Shown here: one piece after another, positions 8,129 to 17,156 of the stretch | Layout: every line of letters starts with the position of its first letter | Numbering within the stretch: the stretch's first letter is position 1 | Source of the DNA: an uncultured Catenibacillus sp. | GTDB taxonomy: Bacteria; Bacillota; Clostridia; Lachnospirales; Lachnospiraceae | Assembly: GCA_934339005.1 (NCBI GenBank) | Contig: CAKRHR010000011.1 | Location: forward strand, 3,604-67,603 | Reading direction: 5' to 3' | Length of the DNA: 64,000 nt | Made by a program: the position numbers and the translations under genes | Notes under the pieces: model-generated | What the model was told of the DNA's origin: nothing | What the model saw: the letters and a program-made list of their open reading frames with translations, nothing else | The model's database searches: none

Positions 8129-9355
8129 TTATTTATTGGAATTCAATTCTCTAACATGTTTTTCATAATTTCTACTCTTAATTTTACGTAAATATTGAAA
8201 AATATGAGATTTAAACGGAAGCATATTGATGATTGGCCTTAATATACCTGCTAATTCACCTTTTATATTTTGGGGTTGCCATTTACTTATCAAGGCTAAA
8301 TAACTCATTTTTGATGCATCTGTGAAGAAATCCCCTCTCTTTTCTGGGATTTTTATCTGCTTTTTGGGACCACCAATTATATTGCTACCACTCACATCTA
8401 AAATATAATATACTGCACCAGTTTCCAGTGCTCTAAATAACTCTTTTCCATGTCCCGTATGAATCCATACTTTAGTAGTTCCCTTATCATCGTCCATTTT
8501 CTTATTTATACTGCCAATTTCATTAAAATCTCCAATTGTAAAATCACTTACTCGCGGAACCGCACGGAACTGGCACTCATAGCAAGACGGACGGACGTTG
8601 TAATGTCTGAAAAATAGATTTGCATGCACCCTTGTGTCATACTTTTGATCCATACTTTTCCCATCTTCAAAAAACACCCGAACATTTGGTGTAGAATAAC
8701 CATAATGCTTATCTCTAAATGAAACATATCGCACTTGACTATGATATTTATCATTCAAATAATCAATCCACTCCGCAAAGAGCTTCGGGGATGAAACGCC
8801 TAAACACAATAAATCGATCGTGTATAGATTTTTGTCCTCACCAATAAGTGCTTTTAGCCCATGCACTTGACAAGGAGTCCCGACAAATAAGACTAATCTC
8901 TCTTTTATATTTGATTTTATGTCAACAAAAATATTTCTCAGATCACTTTGAACATATTTTGAACCGCGCAGTTTGTTCAACCCTCTAATATTATCACATT
9001 TTTCATGACAAACTGTCATTTCCGCATTGTAGCCAACTGCATATACAATGCCACCATTATTAATGATGTACTCCGCAATCAGTGAGAAGGCACCTCCGGC
9101 CGTGCTTTCCATTCTTACATTTTGATTTGAATTTTGAAACGCCATATATGTGCTGCTATTCGTGGCCACTCTATCATTCAAATGTCCAAACGGACACACT
9201 TTGTCACAAATTCCACAATTAACACATAATTCCTTATCGACCACTGGATACAGAAATCCTTCTTCATCATATTGCATTGTTATACAATTTCTGGGGCAGC
9301 TACTTGCACACGCTGTACAGCCGCAACATTTTGTTTTGTCAGATACCTGCATCAT
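8129..9355 (-). CDS. FrhB-like protein with N-terminal 2x[4Fe-4S] ferredoxin domain
   Basis: 408 residues. Residues about 10-60 contain two Cys-rich clusters (CCGCTACASSCPRNC and CVNCGICDKVCP), typical of a bacterial two-cluster ferredoxin. The remainder is the FrhB fold, with STAGGAFSLIAEYI, RGSKYVQSDLR, FVGTPCQVHGLKAL and VRPSCYECQFR. Such proteins are common in Firmicutes capsule loci next to polysaccharide pyruvyl transferases, and here two PPT genes and two FrhB genes occur. The Fe-S domain could feed low-potential electrons to a flavin in the FrhB part. The reaction is unknown. Strict anaerobes of this group are not known for F420, so F420 should not be assumed. Confidence 0.85.
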   Translation of the reverse strand: MMQVSDKTKCCGCTACASSCPRNCITMQYDEEGFLYPVVDKELCVNCGICDKVCPFGHLNDRVATNSSTYMAFQNSNQNVRMESTAGGAFSLIAEYIINNGGIVYAVGYNAEMTVCHEKCDNIRGLNKLRGSKYVQSDLRNIFVDIKSNIKERLVLFVGTPCQVHGLKALIGEDKNLYTIDLLCLGVSSPKLFAEWIDYLNDKYHSQVRYVSFRDKHYGYSTPNVRVFFEDGKSMDQKYDTRVHANLFFRHYNVRPSCYECQFRAVPRVSDFTIGDFNEIGSINKKMDDDKGTTKVWIHTGHGKELFRALETGAVYYILDVSGSNIIGGPKKQIKIPEKRGDFFTDASKMSYLALISKWQPQNIKGELAGILRPIINMLPFKSHIFQYLRKIKSRNYEKHVRELNSNK

Positions 9356-9382
9356 TCTTCTTATCCTCTTTCAACCAATATA

Positions 9383-9981
9383 CTAAAGATTATATTTTTC
9401 TCTACTAAAATCAATCCATGCTTTTTCTGTACGTTCCGCTAGTGACAGCGAAGAATACTCTCTACTATACGTTTCTCTGTTCTTTTTTAATTCATCAAAA
9501 GAACCAATCACCCTTGCTGGCACCCCCCCACAATAACTCCAGCTGGGACATCTTTATTTACTATGCTTCCTGCTGCAACAATAGCATTCGGTCCAATAGA
9601 TACATTCGGCAATATTCTGCTCCCTGCACCTATAAATACATTATCATGAACTTCAATACAACCAATATACTCTGTAAACTCTCGCTTTCCTGCCATTCCA
9701 TCAAATACCCAATGGATAATATCATGCATTGTAAATTCTACATCTGCTGCAATTGCAACGTTATCATGAATTTTTAATCTTTTCCCATCTGTCGGATATT
9801 TTCTTGGCTGCCAATGTACATGTTCGCCCAAATATGCCAGCTTATCTTTCTTTTTTAACCATGCTACTCTCTGTTGCGCTGTTGGAATCATATAAAAGAA
9901 AACTCTTTCCAAAAACTCGAATTTTGCTTTTTTTATATATGATTTGTTGACGGTCAATGAATTGTCTGAATATTTTCCCAT
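9383..9981 (-). pseudogene. Hexapeptide acetyltransferase with a +1-correctable frameshift in a G tract (phase-off or broken)
   Basis: The intact frame from 9981 reads to 9508 and carries hexapeptide repeats (VEFTMHDIIHWVFDG, IEVHDNVFIGAGSRILPNVSIG, AIVAAGSIVNKDVPAGVIVGG), then ends out of frame as CQQG and a stop. The break falls in a run of seven G (9523-9529). Adding one G restores GVIVGGVPARVIGSFDEL and a further ~35 codons to a TAG at 9383, giving a normal 199-residue maltose-O-acetyltransferase-like protein. The restored tail is the usual family C-terminus, so the +1 frame is clearly ancestral. This may be a phase-variable OFF allele, a recent mutation or a sequencing error. When ON it would acetylate a capsule sugar. 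Confidence 0.88.
9523..9529 (-). repeat. G7 tract at the acetyltransferase frameshift
   Basis: Seven consecutive G on the coding strand, exactly where the frame is lost. Eight would put the gene in frame. Confidence 0.9.
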
Positions 9982-10005
9982 ATTTTTCTCCTGACTTCCG
10001 CTCGT

Positions 10006-11157
10006 TTACATTTTCAACGCTGTTGCCAAATACTCCAGCGAAGCTTCCCGAAGCTTTAGCAGCTTTTCTTCAACACCTTTGTAGTCAATGTCTTTTTCAA
10101 CATCCGTAACATTACCATTAAATCGCCTCTCACTCAGCCCAAGCAGTGTACAAAGGCTGTCAATTCGGCTATTGCGAGAGTTCACACCAGCTGTGAAGCG
10201 ATTGAATGTCATGAACTTTTTATGGTGCAAGATGCTAAACACTGATCCATGAAACGAATCCGTTAATATATATTCCGCATGACGTATTATATTGACAAAA
10301 TCCGCTGCATCCATGTCAAAAATTTGAATATCGCCAAATTGCTGATCCTTTTCAACAAAATTATCTAAGAACGGGCAAGTTACCAATTTCAGACCTGTCC
10401 TTTTCTTGAACTCATTTGCTGCAATCCGATGTTCCTCATTTGTCCCAAGGAAATAGCAGAACACATACGGTTCTTCCACAATTTTTCGTTCAGGAAGCAA
10501 TTCTGCCCACCCTTTGGCATCAAATAATAACGTTGGGTCACATACTACACTTGCTTTTTTACCTGTTAGTTCCTGAATTATTTTTTGACCTGCAAGTTCT
10601 CGCGTGCTCAAATACTGAAAACGGTTAAGATATTTTGCTGTTGCCTTTTTTTGTCTCTCAGGAATTTGGCTAACACCAAAACTGGTCGCATAAGCTATTT
10701 TACGTTTGTTGTCTGGGGCAAATTCAAGTGTGTAGAAATGACTCCCAAGGTTGTTAGGAAGCCATAGCTGATCGCTTCCACAAAGAAACATATCGTAATT
10801 CTTTGCGGATTCTTTTACAAGATTTTCCCACCCAGCATACGGTTTAGAAAGATTCGTAAAATACTTTTTTACAAACCCATTGAATCTGTTATTCCGAACC
10901 GAGACATTCTTCGCAATCTCTGGGTATTTTTCAATTTTCTTATTCTTGTCTTTCGAATGTATTTTCGCATTTATAAAAGACATATTGAATAGTCTAGGAA
11001 TAGTCTGTAACGCAAACATTGGCGTCAATTTCTTTTTATACCGAATAATTTCTGTTTTATACCCCAAGTCCTCGATTTTCTTCATTGTTGCCAAAACTTG
11101 AAGCTGACTTCCAAAATTTTTAGTATCATAACATACTGCTAATCCCACTTTTTTCAT
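10006..11157 (-). CDS. Polysaccharide pyruvyl transferase family protein (copy 1)
   Basis: 383 residues. It begins MKKVGLAVCYDTKNFGSQLQ and has FLCGSDQLWLPNN, STRELAGQKII, VVCDPTLLFD and YILTDSFHGSVFSIL, the same landmarks as the copy at 4694-5848. Family members place a pyruvate ketal on a sugar using phosphoenolpyruvate. It sits between the GT4 gene and the acetyltransferase, with short gaps on both sides, so it is in the same transcript. The two copies differ enough to suggest different sugar targets. An AGGG-type ribosome site precedes the ATG. Confidence 0.85.
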   Translation of the reverse strand: MKKVGLAVCYDTKNFGSQLQVLATMKKIEDLGYKTEIIRYKKKLTPMFALQTIPRLFNMSFINAKIHSKDKNKKIEKYPEIAKNVSVRNNRFNGFVKKYFTNLSKPYAGWENLVKESAKNYDMFLCGSDQLWLPNNLGSHFYTLEFAPDNKRKIAYATSFGVSQIPERQKKATAKYLNRFQYLSTRELAGQKIIQELTGKKASVVCDPTLLFDAKGWAELLPERKIVEEPYVFCYFLGTNEEHRIAANEFKKRTGLKLVTCPFLDNFVEKDQQFGDIQIFDMDAADFVNIIRHAEYILTDSFHGSVFSILHHKKFMTFNRFTAGVNSRNSRIDSLCTLLGLSERRFNGNVTDVEKDIDYKGVEEKLLKLREASLEYLATALKM

Positions 11158-11168
11158 TTCAATTCCCT

Positions 11169-12230
11169 CTATGCTTTCAAAACACTTTCATAATATTTTG
11201 AAAGTTGATTGTGCATCACACCCATACTAAATTGATTCTGAATCTTAGCTATATTTGCCACTGACATTTTTTTCATTCTGTCGAGATTTTGAGTACACTC
11301 CACTAACGCTTCTGAAAGAGCTTGTACATCGCCTGGCGTAACAAGAATTCCGTTTTCCTTATCAACAACTTCAGGAATCGCACCTACGGTAGTACTTACA
11401 ATTGCTTTTCCGCAAGCCATTCCTTCCAAAATCGACATAGGAAGTCCTTCATTATAGGACGGTAGCACCACCGTTGAAACTGAACTCAACAACTCAAGTT
11501 TTTTATCAAAATCAGCCCAACCCACTACCTTAATGTTCTTTTCAAGCTTTCTGGTTTTAACTAAATCTCTTACCTTTTCTATATCACCGTCACCCGCAAG
11601 ATAACATTTAATATTTGGAACGCTCTTGCGAGTAGTATCAATTGCATCTATCAAATCGTATGTTCCTTTTCTTTGTCCTAAACGACCAAGCGTTACAAAC
11701 GCATTCTGATGCAATGCCGGTTCGCAGACTGCTGGAGCAAGACGCTCCATATCAATGCCATTTTCCAAAACACAGCAATTAGTCAATCCAAATCTTTCAT
11801 CAAACTTGTCTTTCCAATCCTGTGAGAGCGCAATGACCATATCTGACTTCTTCAGTATTTCCACTACACGTTTTTGCTTTTTTTTTGTAATCTCATCATA
11901 AAAGACAAGGTATTGCGCGCCATGAACATGAAGGATTACCTTCTTGTTCCACCTCTTAATAACATCCACATAATGTCCTTTTCGGAATGTACTTCCGCGA
12001 GATGCTACATGTACATGGTAAAGATCATAGTTTCTTTTTGTCAGGCAAAACTTGACAAATGCATATATTGAGAAAAAGAATCTTACTACTTTATTTCCGT
12101 CAATAAACGATTCATAAATATCTATATCAAACTGCTCGTTTAACTTCTTATCTTTTTCTATCTCTTCGATAACTGTTGCCATTCCGCCTTTCGACCTCGT
12201 TGGACTCGGTCCAACCACAAGCACTTTCAT
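11169..12230 (-). CDS. Glycosyltransferase family 4 (GT-B)
   Basis: 353 residues. An N-terminal MKVLVVGPSPTRSKGGMATVIEEI and the C-terminal donor-binding part with FVTLGRLGQRKGTYDLIDAI and SYNEGLPMSILEGMACGKAIVSTTVGAIPEVV (the E-x7-E motif region) identify a retaining GT4 enzyme. It would add a sugar to the growing undecaprenyl-linked repeat unit in the cytoplasm. It follows the TupA-like gene after an 88-bp gap. The donor sugar is not predictable from the sequence. Confidence 0.9.
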   Translation of the reverse strand: MKVLVVGPSPTRSKGGMATVIEEIEKDKKLNEQFDIDIYESFIDGNKVVRFFFSIYAFVKFCLTKRNYDLYHVHVASRGSTFRKGHYVDVIKRWNKKVILHVHGAQYLVFYDEITKKKQKRVVEILKKSDMVIALSQDWKDKFDERFGLTNCCVLENGIDMERLAPAVCEPALHQNAFVTLGRLGQRKGTYDLIDAIDTTRKSVPNIKCYLAGDGDIEKVRDLVKTRKLEKNIKVVGWADFDKKLELLSSVSTVVLPSYNEGLPMSILEGMACGKAIVSTTVGAIPEVVDKENGILVTPGDVQALSEALVECTQNLDRMKKMSVANIAKIQNQFSMGVMHNQLSKYYESVLKA

Positions 12231-12318
12231 TGCGTTTTATTCCGCCTTTCCATAGTTAACTGTGTAATATATTGTATTTTATAAGCACTTGCCTATCTTA
12301 TTTGCCAGTTTAATTAAG

Positions 12319-13197
12319 TTATTTCGTAGGCAACTTCAAGTAATTCCCAAGCTCATAATCAAACTCACAAGGATAAAAACGGTCAAATCCGGCACAGCTT
12401 GTAAATGTAATTTCGCCAAAGTAAATTCTATTTTTCACAATATAAAAATCGACTCGTGCTAAATTAAAGTTCTGTGAAAGTTTTCTAGCATAAGAATACA
12501 GTTCTTCCAAACATTCTGGTTTTGGAAGAACCTGGTTCGTATTTGGATGTTTCCATCTTACACCTTGCTTTATATTCCAATTCAAATCATACAAATCCGT
12601 TTTATGTCCAGTAAATCTATCAGAATCCACCCTAATTACTACCGGTTCTCCATTACAGCAAACAACCTTATAATCTCGAAGTTGTTTTCCATCATCACTC
12701 TCTAAAAATTCTTCGACAATTACTCTTGGTTTTTCTGCTCCATAGAACCATTCGCCATAACAAGGTAAGAATTTGGCTTTAAGCCATTTCAAACACTTCT
12801 CAATAGCTTCTTCTCTGTTGAGTTTATTCTTATCTGTACAGATTATATTAAACGTTGAACCATGAGTTACTTTAATTACAAATTTATCTGGCAAATCATC
12901 AAAAGGAATTTCCCGAGGATTTGTTCCCTCCCATAGTAGTTTAACAAGTAATTCTTCGCATCCCTGCTCTTTAATATACTCTCTTACTAAATACTTGTCA
13001 CAGCATTTTGGCATTAAAGGGTTGTGATCGTACAATTTAATCCATTGGATTTTCTCGTTAAAGGATTTCGGATTTTTCAGGTTCAATCTATATCCTTGTT
13101 TCAAGAAAAACATTAGCTTCAGTTCTAATTTCGGTGATATATTATAAAGCAAATTAAACGGTGCTAGAATAATATTTTTTGTTATGTTATTCATATT
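12319..13197 (-). CDS. TupA-like ATP-grasp amide ligase
   Basis: About 292 residues. Features include NPKSFNEKIQWIKLYD, DKYLVREYI, LPDKFVIKVTHGST, VEEFLE, LRDYKVVCCNGEPVVIRVDSD and the C-terminal ARVDFYIV...FGEITFTSCAG, the metal and nucleotide-binding segments of the TupA/ATP-grasp family. TupA of Bacillus halodurans belongs to teichuronopeptide synthesis, where amino acids are amide-linked to uronic acid. A UDP-glucose dehydrogenase that supplies UDP-glucuronate lies three genes upstream, so this ligase may amidate a uronic acid in the capsule. The start at 13197 is chosen for GAGGG five bases upstream; a GTG at 13206 overlapping the PssE stop is possible. Confidence 0.82.
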   Translation of the reverse strand, partial: NMNNITKNIILAPFNLLYNISPKLELKLMFFLKQGYRLNLKNPKSFNEKIQWIKLYDHNPLMPKCCDKYLVREYIKEQGCEELLVKLLWEGTNPREIPFDDLPDKFVIKVTHGSTFNIICTDKNKLNREEAIEKCLKWLKAKFLPCYGEWFYGAEKPRVIVEEFLESDDGKQLRDYKVVCCNGEPVVIRVDSDRFTGHKTDLYDLNWNIKQGVRWKHPNTNQVLPKPECLEELYSYARKLSQNFNLARVDFYIVKNRIYFGEITFTSCAGFDRFYPCEFDYELGNYLKLPTK

Positions 13198-13202
13198 TAC
13201 CC

Positions 13203-13694
13203 TCACTTGTTCTCTATGAATTTATCGATACTACTTATAATTCTTTGTGTGTTACTCACATATTCTTTATATGTAGTCTTTTGCACAGTTTCTAGTGCAT
13301 CGCCGATTTTTTCAGCATCATCGCACTCACATATCAACTGAAGCTCTTTAAACTGACCCACCAACTGAAGCTGATGGTCATCTACGTGCTCTCCATATTT
13401 CGCACGACGAGGAACAGCTATAACCTTCTTTCCCTTTTTTACAGCTCCAATAATAGCACCAGTACCTCCATGAGTTATTACAATTTCTGCCTTGCTCATT
13501 TCTGCACTGAACTCATCTCTATCCAAAAACTTCTTATAATTGAAGTTCTTCGGAAGGTAATCGCTGTAGCCTATTTGTGCAAACACATCCTCTGCATCAA
13601 CTGTTCCCTTTTCACACAGTTCGTCAACAGCCTTCAGCAATCTATTAAATTGAAATTTCTGTGATCCAAGTGTTATAAAAATCTTGTTTTCCAT
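13203..13694 (-). CDS. PssE/Alg13-like glycosyltransferase catalytic subunit
   Basis: 163 residues. It begins KIFITLGSQKFQFNRLLKAVDEL and contains ADIVITHGGTGAI-like ITHGGTGAIIGAVKKGKKVIAVPR, the GT28 C-terminal donor-binding loop. Alg13-type proteins lack a membrane anchor and work only as a complex with an Alg14-type partner, which is the next gene upstream. Its AGGAGG ribosome site lies inside the end of that partner gene, which suggests translational coupling. In Rhizobium the PssD/PssE pair transfers glucuronic acid onto the first glucose. The adjacent UDP-glucose dehydrogenase fits that, but the donor is inferred. Confidence 0.88.
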   Translation of the reverse strand: MENKIFITLGSQKFQFNRLLKAVDELCEKGTVDAEDVFAQIGYSDYLPKNFNYKKFLDRDEFSAEMSKAEIVITHGGTGAIIGAVKKGKKVIAVPRRAKYGEHVDDHQLQLVGQFKELQLICECDDAEKIGDALETVQKTTYKEYVSNTQRIISSIDKFIENK

Positions 13695-14168
13695 TCAATA
13701 GATTCCTCCTAAATATATAGCTTTAGGATAAACTTTTAGCATTGGCTTCCACTGAACATAAAACTGATCTGCAAACTTATAGAGCAATTTCCCGGTTTCT
13801 GTTGGAGATGTAACCTTTGCAAAAGACTCTATGTAAATCAACTTTTTACCCAAAAGTTTCGAAATCAGACATATCGGTATCATTGCAAGAACTCCTGTGC
13901 AAATTACCACATCAGGTTTTTCTTTTCTGTAAATAGTAATAGATTTCCAAGTATTTTGAATCATCCGCCATATAAAATCCTTTTCTCGACGGTTAACCTG
14001 TTTCATGTAATATGTCTTTTCGCCTTTTGACTCTGCGCTGTAATCTGTTTTTTCAGTAATTACAAAACTATCATATTTTTCCATCAATGGTTTTAGCATC
14101 ATGAGTTGCTCATAATGCCCACCAGATGAAGCCGCAAAGCATATTTTGATATTTTTCTTTTCAACCAT
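13695..14168 (-). CDS. PssD/Alg14-like glycosyltransferase membrane subunit
   Basis: 157 residues. ICFAASSGGHYEQLM at the N-terminus is the Alg14 signature; a hydrophobic stretch (VLAMIPICLISKLLG) and GKKLIYIESFAKV follow. Alg14-type subunits anchor the Alg13-type partner to the membrane and form part of the acceptor site. The gene ends directly against the start of the partner gene at 13694. Length is normal for the bacterial two-subunit form (PssD/Cps14F). Confidence 0.88.
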   Translation of the reverse strand: MVEKKNIKICFAASSGGHYEQLMMLKPLMEKYDSFVITEKTDYSAESKGEKTYYMKQVNRREKDFIWRMIQNTWKSITIYRKEKPDVVICTGVLAMIPICLISKLLGKKLIYIESFAKVTSPTETGKLLYKFADQFYVQWKPMLKVYPKAIYLGGIY

Positions 14169-14188
14169 TTTCTACCAACCCATATTTC

Positions 14189-15436
14189 TTAATCTCTCTG
14201 GAAAATATCCCTCGTATATACTTTCTCTTTTACATCATCCAAGCACTTGTCATAGCGATTTGCAATAATGGCATTGCTCATTTTCTTAAACTCAGTCAAA
14301 TCATTGACCACAAGGCTACCAAAGAATGTATCGCCATCCTTCAGAGCAGGCTCATAGATAACAACAGTTGCACCCTTGGCCTTAATTCGTTTCATAACGC
14401 CTTGAATAGAACTCTGGCGGAAGTTATCAGAATTCGACTTCATAGTCAGCCGGTACACACCGATGTTCACAGGTTTTTCATGCTTTTCATCATATTCATT
14501 GTCATCATCATAGCCATAATATCCAGCCAATTTCAGAACACGATCTGCAATGAAGTCCTTACGAGTGCGGTTACTCTCAACAATAGCTTCAATCAAATTT
14601 TCTGGTACATCGGCATAGTTAGCCAGCAGCTGCTTGGTGTCTTTCGGCAGGCAATATCCACCATATCCAAAGCTAGGATTGTTGTAATGGCTACCAATAC
14701 GAGGATCAAGGCAAACACCATCAATGATCTGCTGGGTATTCAGTCCCTTGCTTTCTGCATAAGTATCCAGTTCGTTGAAATAAGCCACACGCAGTGCCAG
14801 ATATGTATTGGCAAACAGTTTAACTGCTTCTGCTTCGGTGAATCCCATAAACAGTGTGTCAATATTTTCCTTAATCGCACCTTCCTGCAACAGACCAGCA
14901 AACTCGTGTGCTGCCTCTACCAATCGCTCATCACTTAAATCAGTGCCAACGATGATACGAGAAGGATAAAGATTGTCATAAAGAGCCTTGGATTCACGCA
15001 GGAACTCTGGGCTGAAGATGATGTTCTTGCTACCAAACTTCTCACGCACACTTGCAGTGTAACCCACAGGGATCGTGGACTTGATGACCATGATGGCGTT
15101 CGGGTTATATTCTATGACTAGCTTGATCACAGCTTCGACCGCAGATGTGTCAAAGTGCTGGGTATGGCTATCGTAATTTGTAGGGGCCGCAATGACAACA
15201 AAATCAGCATCGGCGTATGCGGTCTTAGCATCCAGCGTTGCAGTCAAATTCAGCTCTTTCTCCGCAAGGTATTTTTCAATATAATCATCCTGAATCGGAG
15301 ACTTACGATTGTTAATCAACTCAACTTTCTCCGGAACAATATCAACTGCGGTTACCTGATGATGCTGGCTCAGCAAAGTTGCAATCGACAAACCCACATA
15401 ACCAGTGCCCGCAACAGCAATTTTGTAATTTTTCAT
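14189..15436 (-). CDS. ugd: UDP-glucose 6-dehydrogenase
   Basis: 415 residues. KIAVAGTGYVGLSIATLL is the NAD-binding motif, KSTIPVGYT and FSPEFLRE follow, and the catalytic cysteine lies in SFGYGGYCLPKDTKQL. The enzyme oxidises UDP-glucose to UDP-glucuronate with two NAD+. The product is a likely donor for the PssD/PssE pair directly downstream and a substrate type for the TupA-like ligase. The start is ATG at 15436, ten bases after GGAGG; a GTG at 15445 lies inside that ribosome site and is unlikely. Confidence 0.95.
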   Translation of the reverse strand: MKNYKIAVAGTGYVGLSIATLLSQHHQVTAVDIVPEKVELINNRKSPIQDDYIEKYLAEKELNLTATLDAKTAYADADFVVIAAPTNYDSHTQHFDTSAVEAVIKLVIEYNPNAIMVIKSTIPVGYTASVREKFGSKNIIFSPEFLRESKALYDNLYPSRIIVGTDLSDERLVEAAHEFAGLLQEGAIKENIDTLFMGFTEAEAVKLFANTYLALRVAYFNELDTYAESKGLNTQQIIDGVCLDPRIGSHYNNPSFGYGGYCLPKDTKQLLANYADVPENLIEAIVESNRTRKDFIADRVLKLAGYYGYDDDNEYDEKHEKPVNIGVYRLTMKSNSDNFRQSSIQGVMKRIKAKGATVVIYEPALKDGDTFFGSLVVNDLTEFKKMSNAIIANRYDKCLDDVKEKVYTRDIFQRD

Positions 15437-15550
15437 ATAATTCACTCCTCCAGTCCCTTTTAGACCTTATCTCCTTGAAAGGGATTTTTATCTATGCACA
15501 CATCCATTTTCATGGATGCTATTACTCTTTTCATAATATTCCTATGTCTA

Positions 15551-17002
15551 TTACACTGACCCATCTTTCTTAAACACCACCAACACTGTCTTTAACAGTA
15601 TCTTCAAGTCCAGTCCAATGCTCCACTCATTAATATATTTTGTATCGAGTCGCACGACTTCTTCAAAGTCTGTGATATCACTTCGGCCGCTGACCTGCCA
15701 CATACCTGTAATGCCTGGTTTGATGGCGAGTCTTGCCCGGTGGTGAAGCTCATATTCATTGACTTCCCCAACCAGCGGTGGACGGGTACCGACAATACTC
15801 ATGTCTCCTTTAAGTACATTGAAAAATTGCGGAAATTCATCCAGGCTTGTTGAGCGGATGAAGTTGCCAACGCCAGTTTTTTTAGTACCATCTGGCAGAA
15901 TTTTGTTGCCGATAACTCTTGGATCAAAATCAAGTTTGAACATTTTGCCGTCACCGAGTTTATTATCTTTCATCAATTCTACTTTGCGTGCTTCCGCATC
16001 CATATACATGGAACGGAATTTGTACATTTTAAAACGTTTGCCATTCTTACCAACACGCGTCTGTGAAAAGAAGATTGGCCCGGGTGAACTGATGTAGATT
16101 GCAGGGGCAACAAAAATAAATACAATACCTGTAAATATACAGCCGATCAATCCACACACAATATCCATGGCACGCTTAAGGAATAGTTGTGCTGGAGTGG
16201 CATTGTTCATGCTTGTCGTCAAAACTGTGTAATCACCCATTTTTTCGATGAACTGCTTATGTCCTGTTACATTGGATATTTTTGCCAGGTTTATATGTAT
16301 TGTCACTCCTGTTTCAGAGAATTTTTGGATCAATGCATCCGGATACGCTGAATCAACAGATGGAATAATGAATACTTCATCAATCCACTCCTGGCACACA
16401 TACATCGGTGCGCTTTCTATATCTGCAACCACTGGAATGTCCTCGATATTTGTACCAATTACAGATTTGTCGATAATCGCTAACCCGGCAATTTTGTGCA
16501 TTGAAAAATTTTTTTCTTTCATATTTTTGATGACCGTCGCTGCGATGTCGCTTGTCGTCACAACAAGCAATGACTGATTGCCACCTGTTTCCATTTTCTT
16601 TCTGAGGCTTCTTCTCAAAATAAGTCTGCAGATATATGTCAGAACCAGGTAAATAATCATCATTTCCCCCAGCACTAATCTGGAAAATTTCTGACTTTCC
16701 TGTATCACAAATAAATATAATAATGCAAGTGCACCGACCAAAACTGCCTGTTTAAAGGCACCTACAAATTCTCTGTAATAGCCACGCTTTAATACATTTT
16801 TAAATGCGCCACAGAAAAATATTACTGAAATGTCTGCCAGTTCAATATAAATTCCCATATTGCGGTAAAGTATATCACTATATGGATTAATATCGCCGTG
16901 ACGCAATACATATGCAAGCCACAATGCAATCTGCAGGCATATCATGTCCAGCAATATAAAGTCATAATGTTTCAACCAACCGTCTGATTTTTTCTTATAC
17001 AT
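15551..17002 (-). CDS. Initiating polyprenyl-phosphate glycosyl-1-phosphate transferase (CpsE/WbaP type)
   Basis: 483 residues. Four or five N-terminal membrane helices are followed by a CoA-binding-like central domain and a C-terminal catalytic domain from about residue 280 (KRAMDIVCGLIGCIF, SSPGPIFFSQTRVGKNG, FKMYKFRSM, SLDEFPQFFNVLKGDMSIVGTRPP). The Asp-Glu pair in SLDEFPQ is the catalytic dyad. It transfers a sugar-1-phosphate, usually glucose or galactose, from a UDP-sugar to undecaprenyl phosphate and starts each repeat unit. It sits just after the regulatory block of the operon, as in streptococcal cps loci. Confidence 0.93.
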   Translation of the reverse strand: MYKKKSDGWLKHYDFILLDMICLQIALWLAYVLRHGDINPYSDILYRNMGIYIELADISVIFFCGAFKNVLKRGYYREFVGAFKQAVLVGALALLYLFVIQESQKFSRLVLGEMMIIYLVLTYICRLILRRSLRKKMETGGNQSLLVVTTSDIAATVIKNMKEKNFSMHKIAGLAIIDKSVIGTNIEDIPVVADIESAPMYVCQEWIDEVFIIPSVDSAYPDALIQKFSETGVTIHINLAKISNVTGHKQFIEKMGDYTVLTTSMNNATPAQLFLKRAMDIVCGLIGCIFTGIVFIFVAPAIYISSPGPIFFSQTRVGKNGKRFKMYKFRSMYMDAEARKVELMKDNKLGDGKMFKLDFDPRVIGNKILPDGTKKTGVGNFIRSTSLDEFPQFFNVLKGDMSIVGTRPPLVGEVNEYELHHRARLAIKPGITGMWQVSGRSDITDFEEVVRLDTKYINEWSIGLDLKILLKTVLVVFKKDGSV

Positions 17003-17156
17003 TTTTTACTACTTCCCTAAAACTTAAAACTCAACTTATAACTATCATCTTCTGCCACAAGCGTATCTTCTGGCATTATTTATTTGATTAACTTCAAAAT
17101 TTTTCCTGACTGGAAAATTTCTTCTGTTACTTATTTTCAAAATTAATATTTTTAGT

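Noticed and set aside
1452..9355. True F420-dependent hydrogenase subunits
   Set aside because: They lie in a capsule locus without other hydrogenase subunits or F420 synthesis genes; only the FrhB fold is shared.
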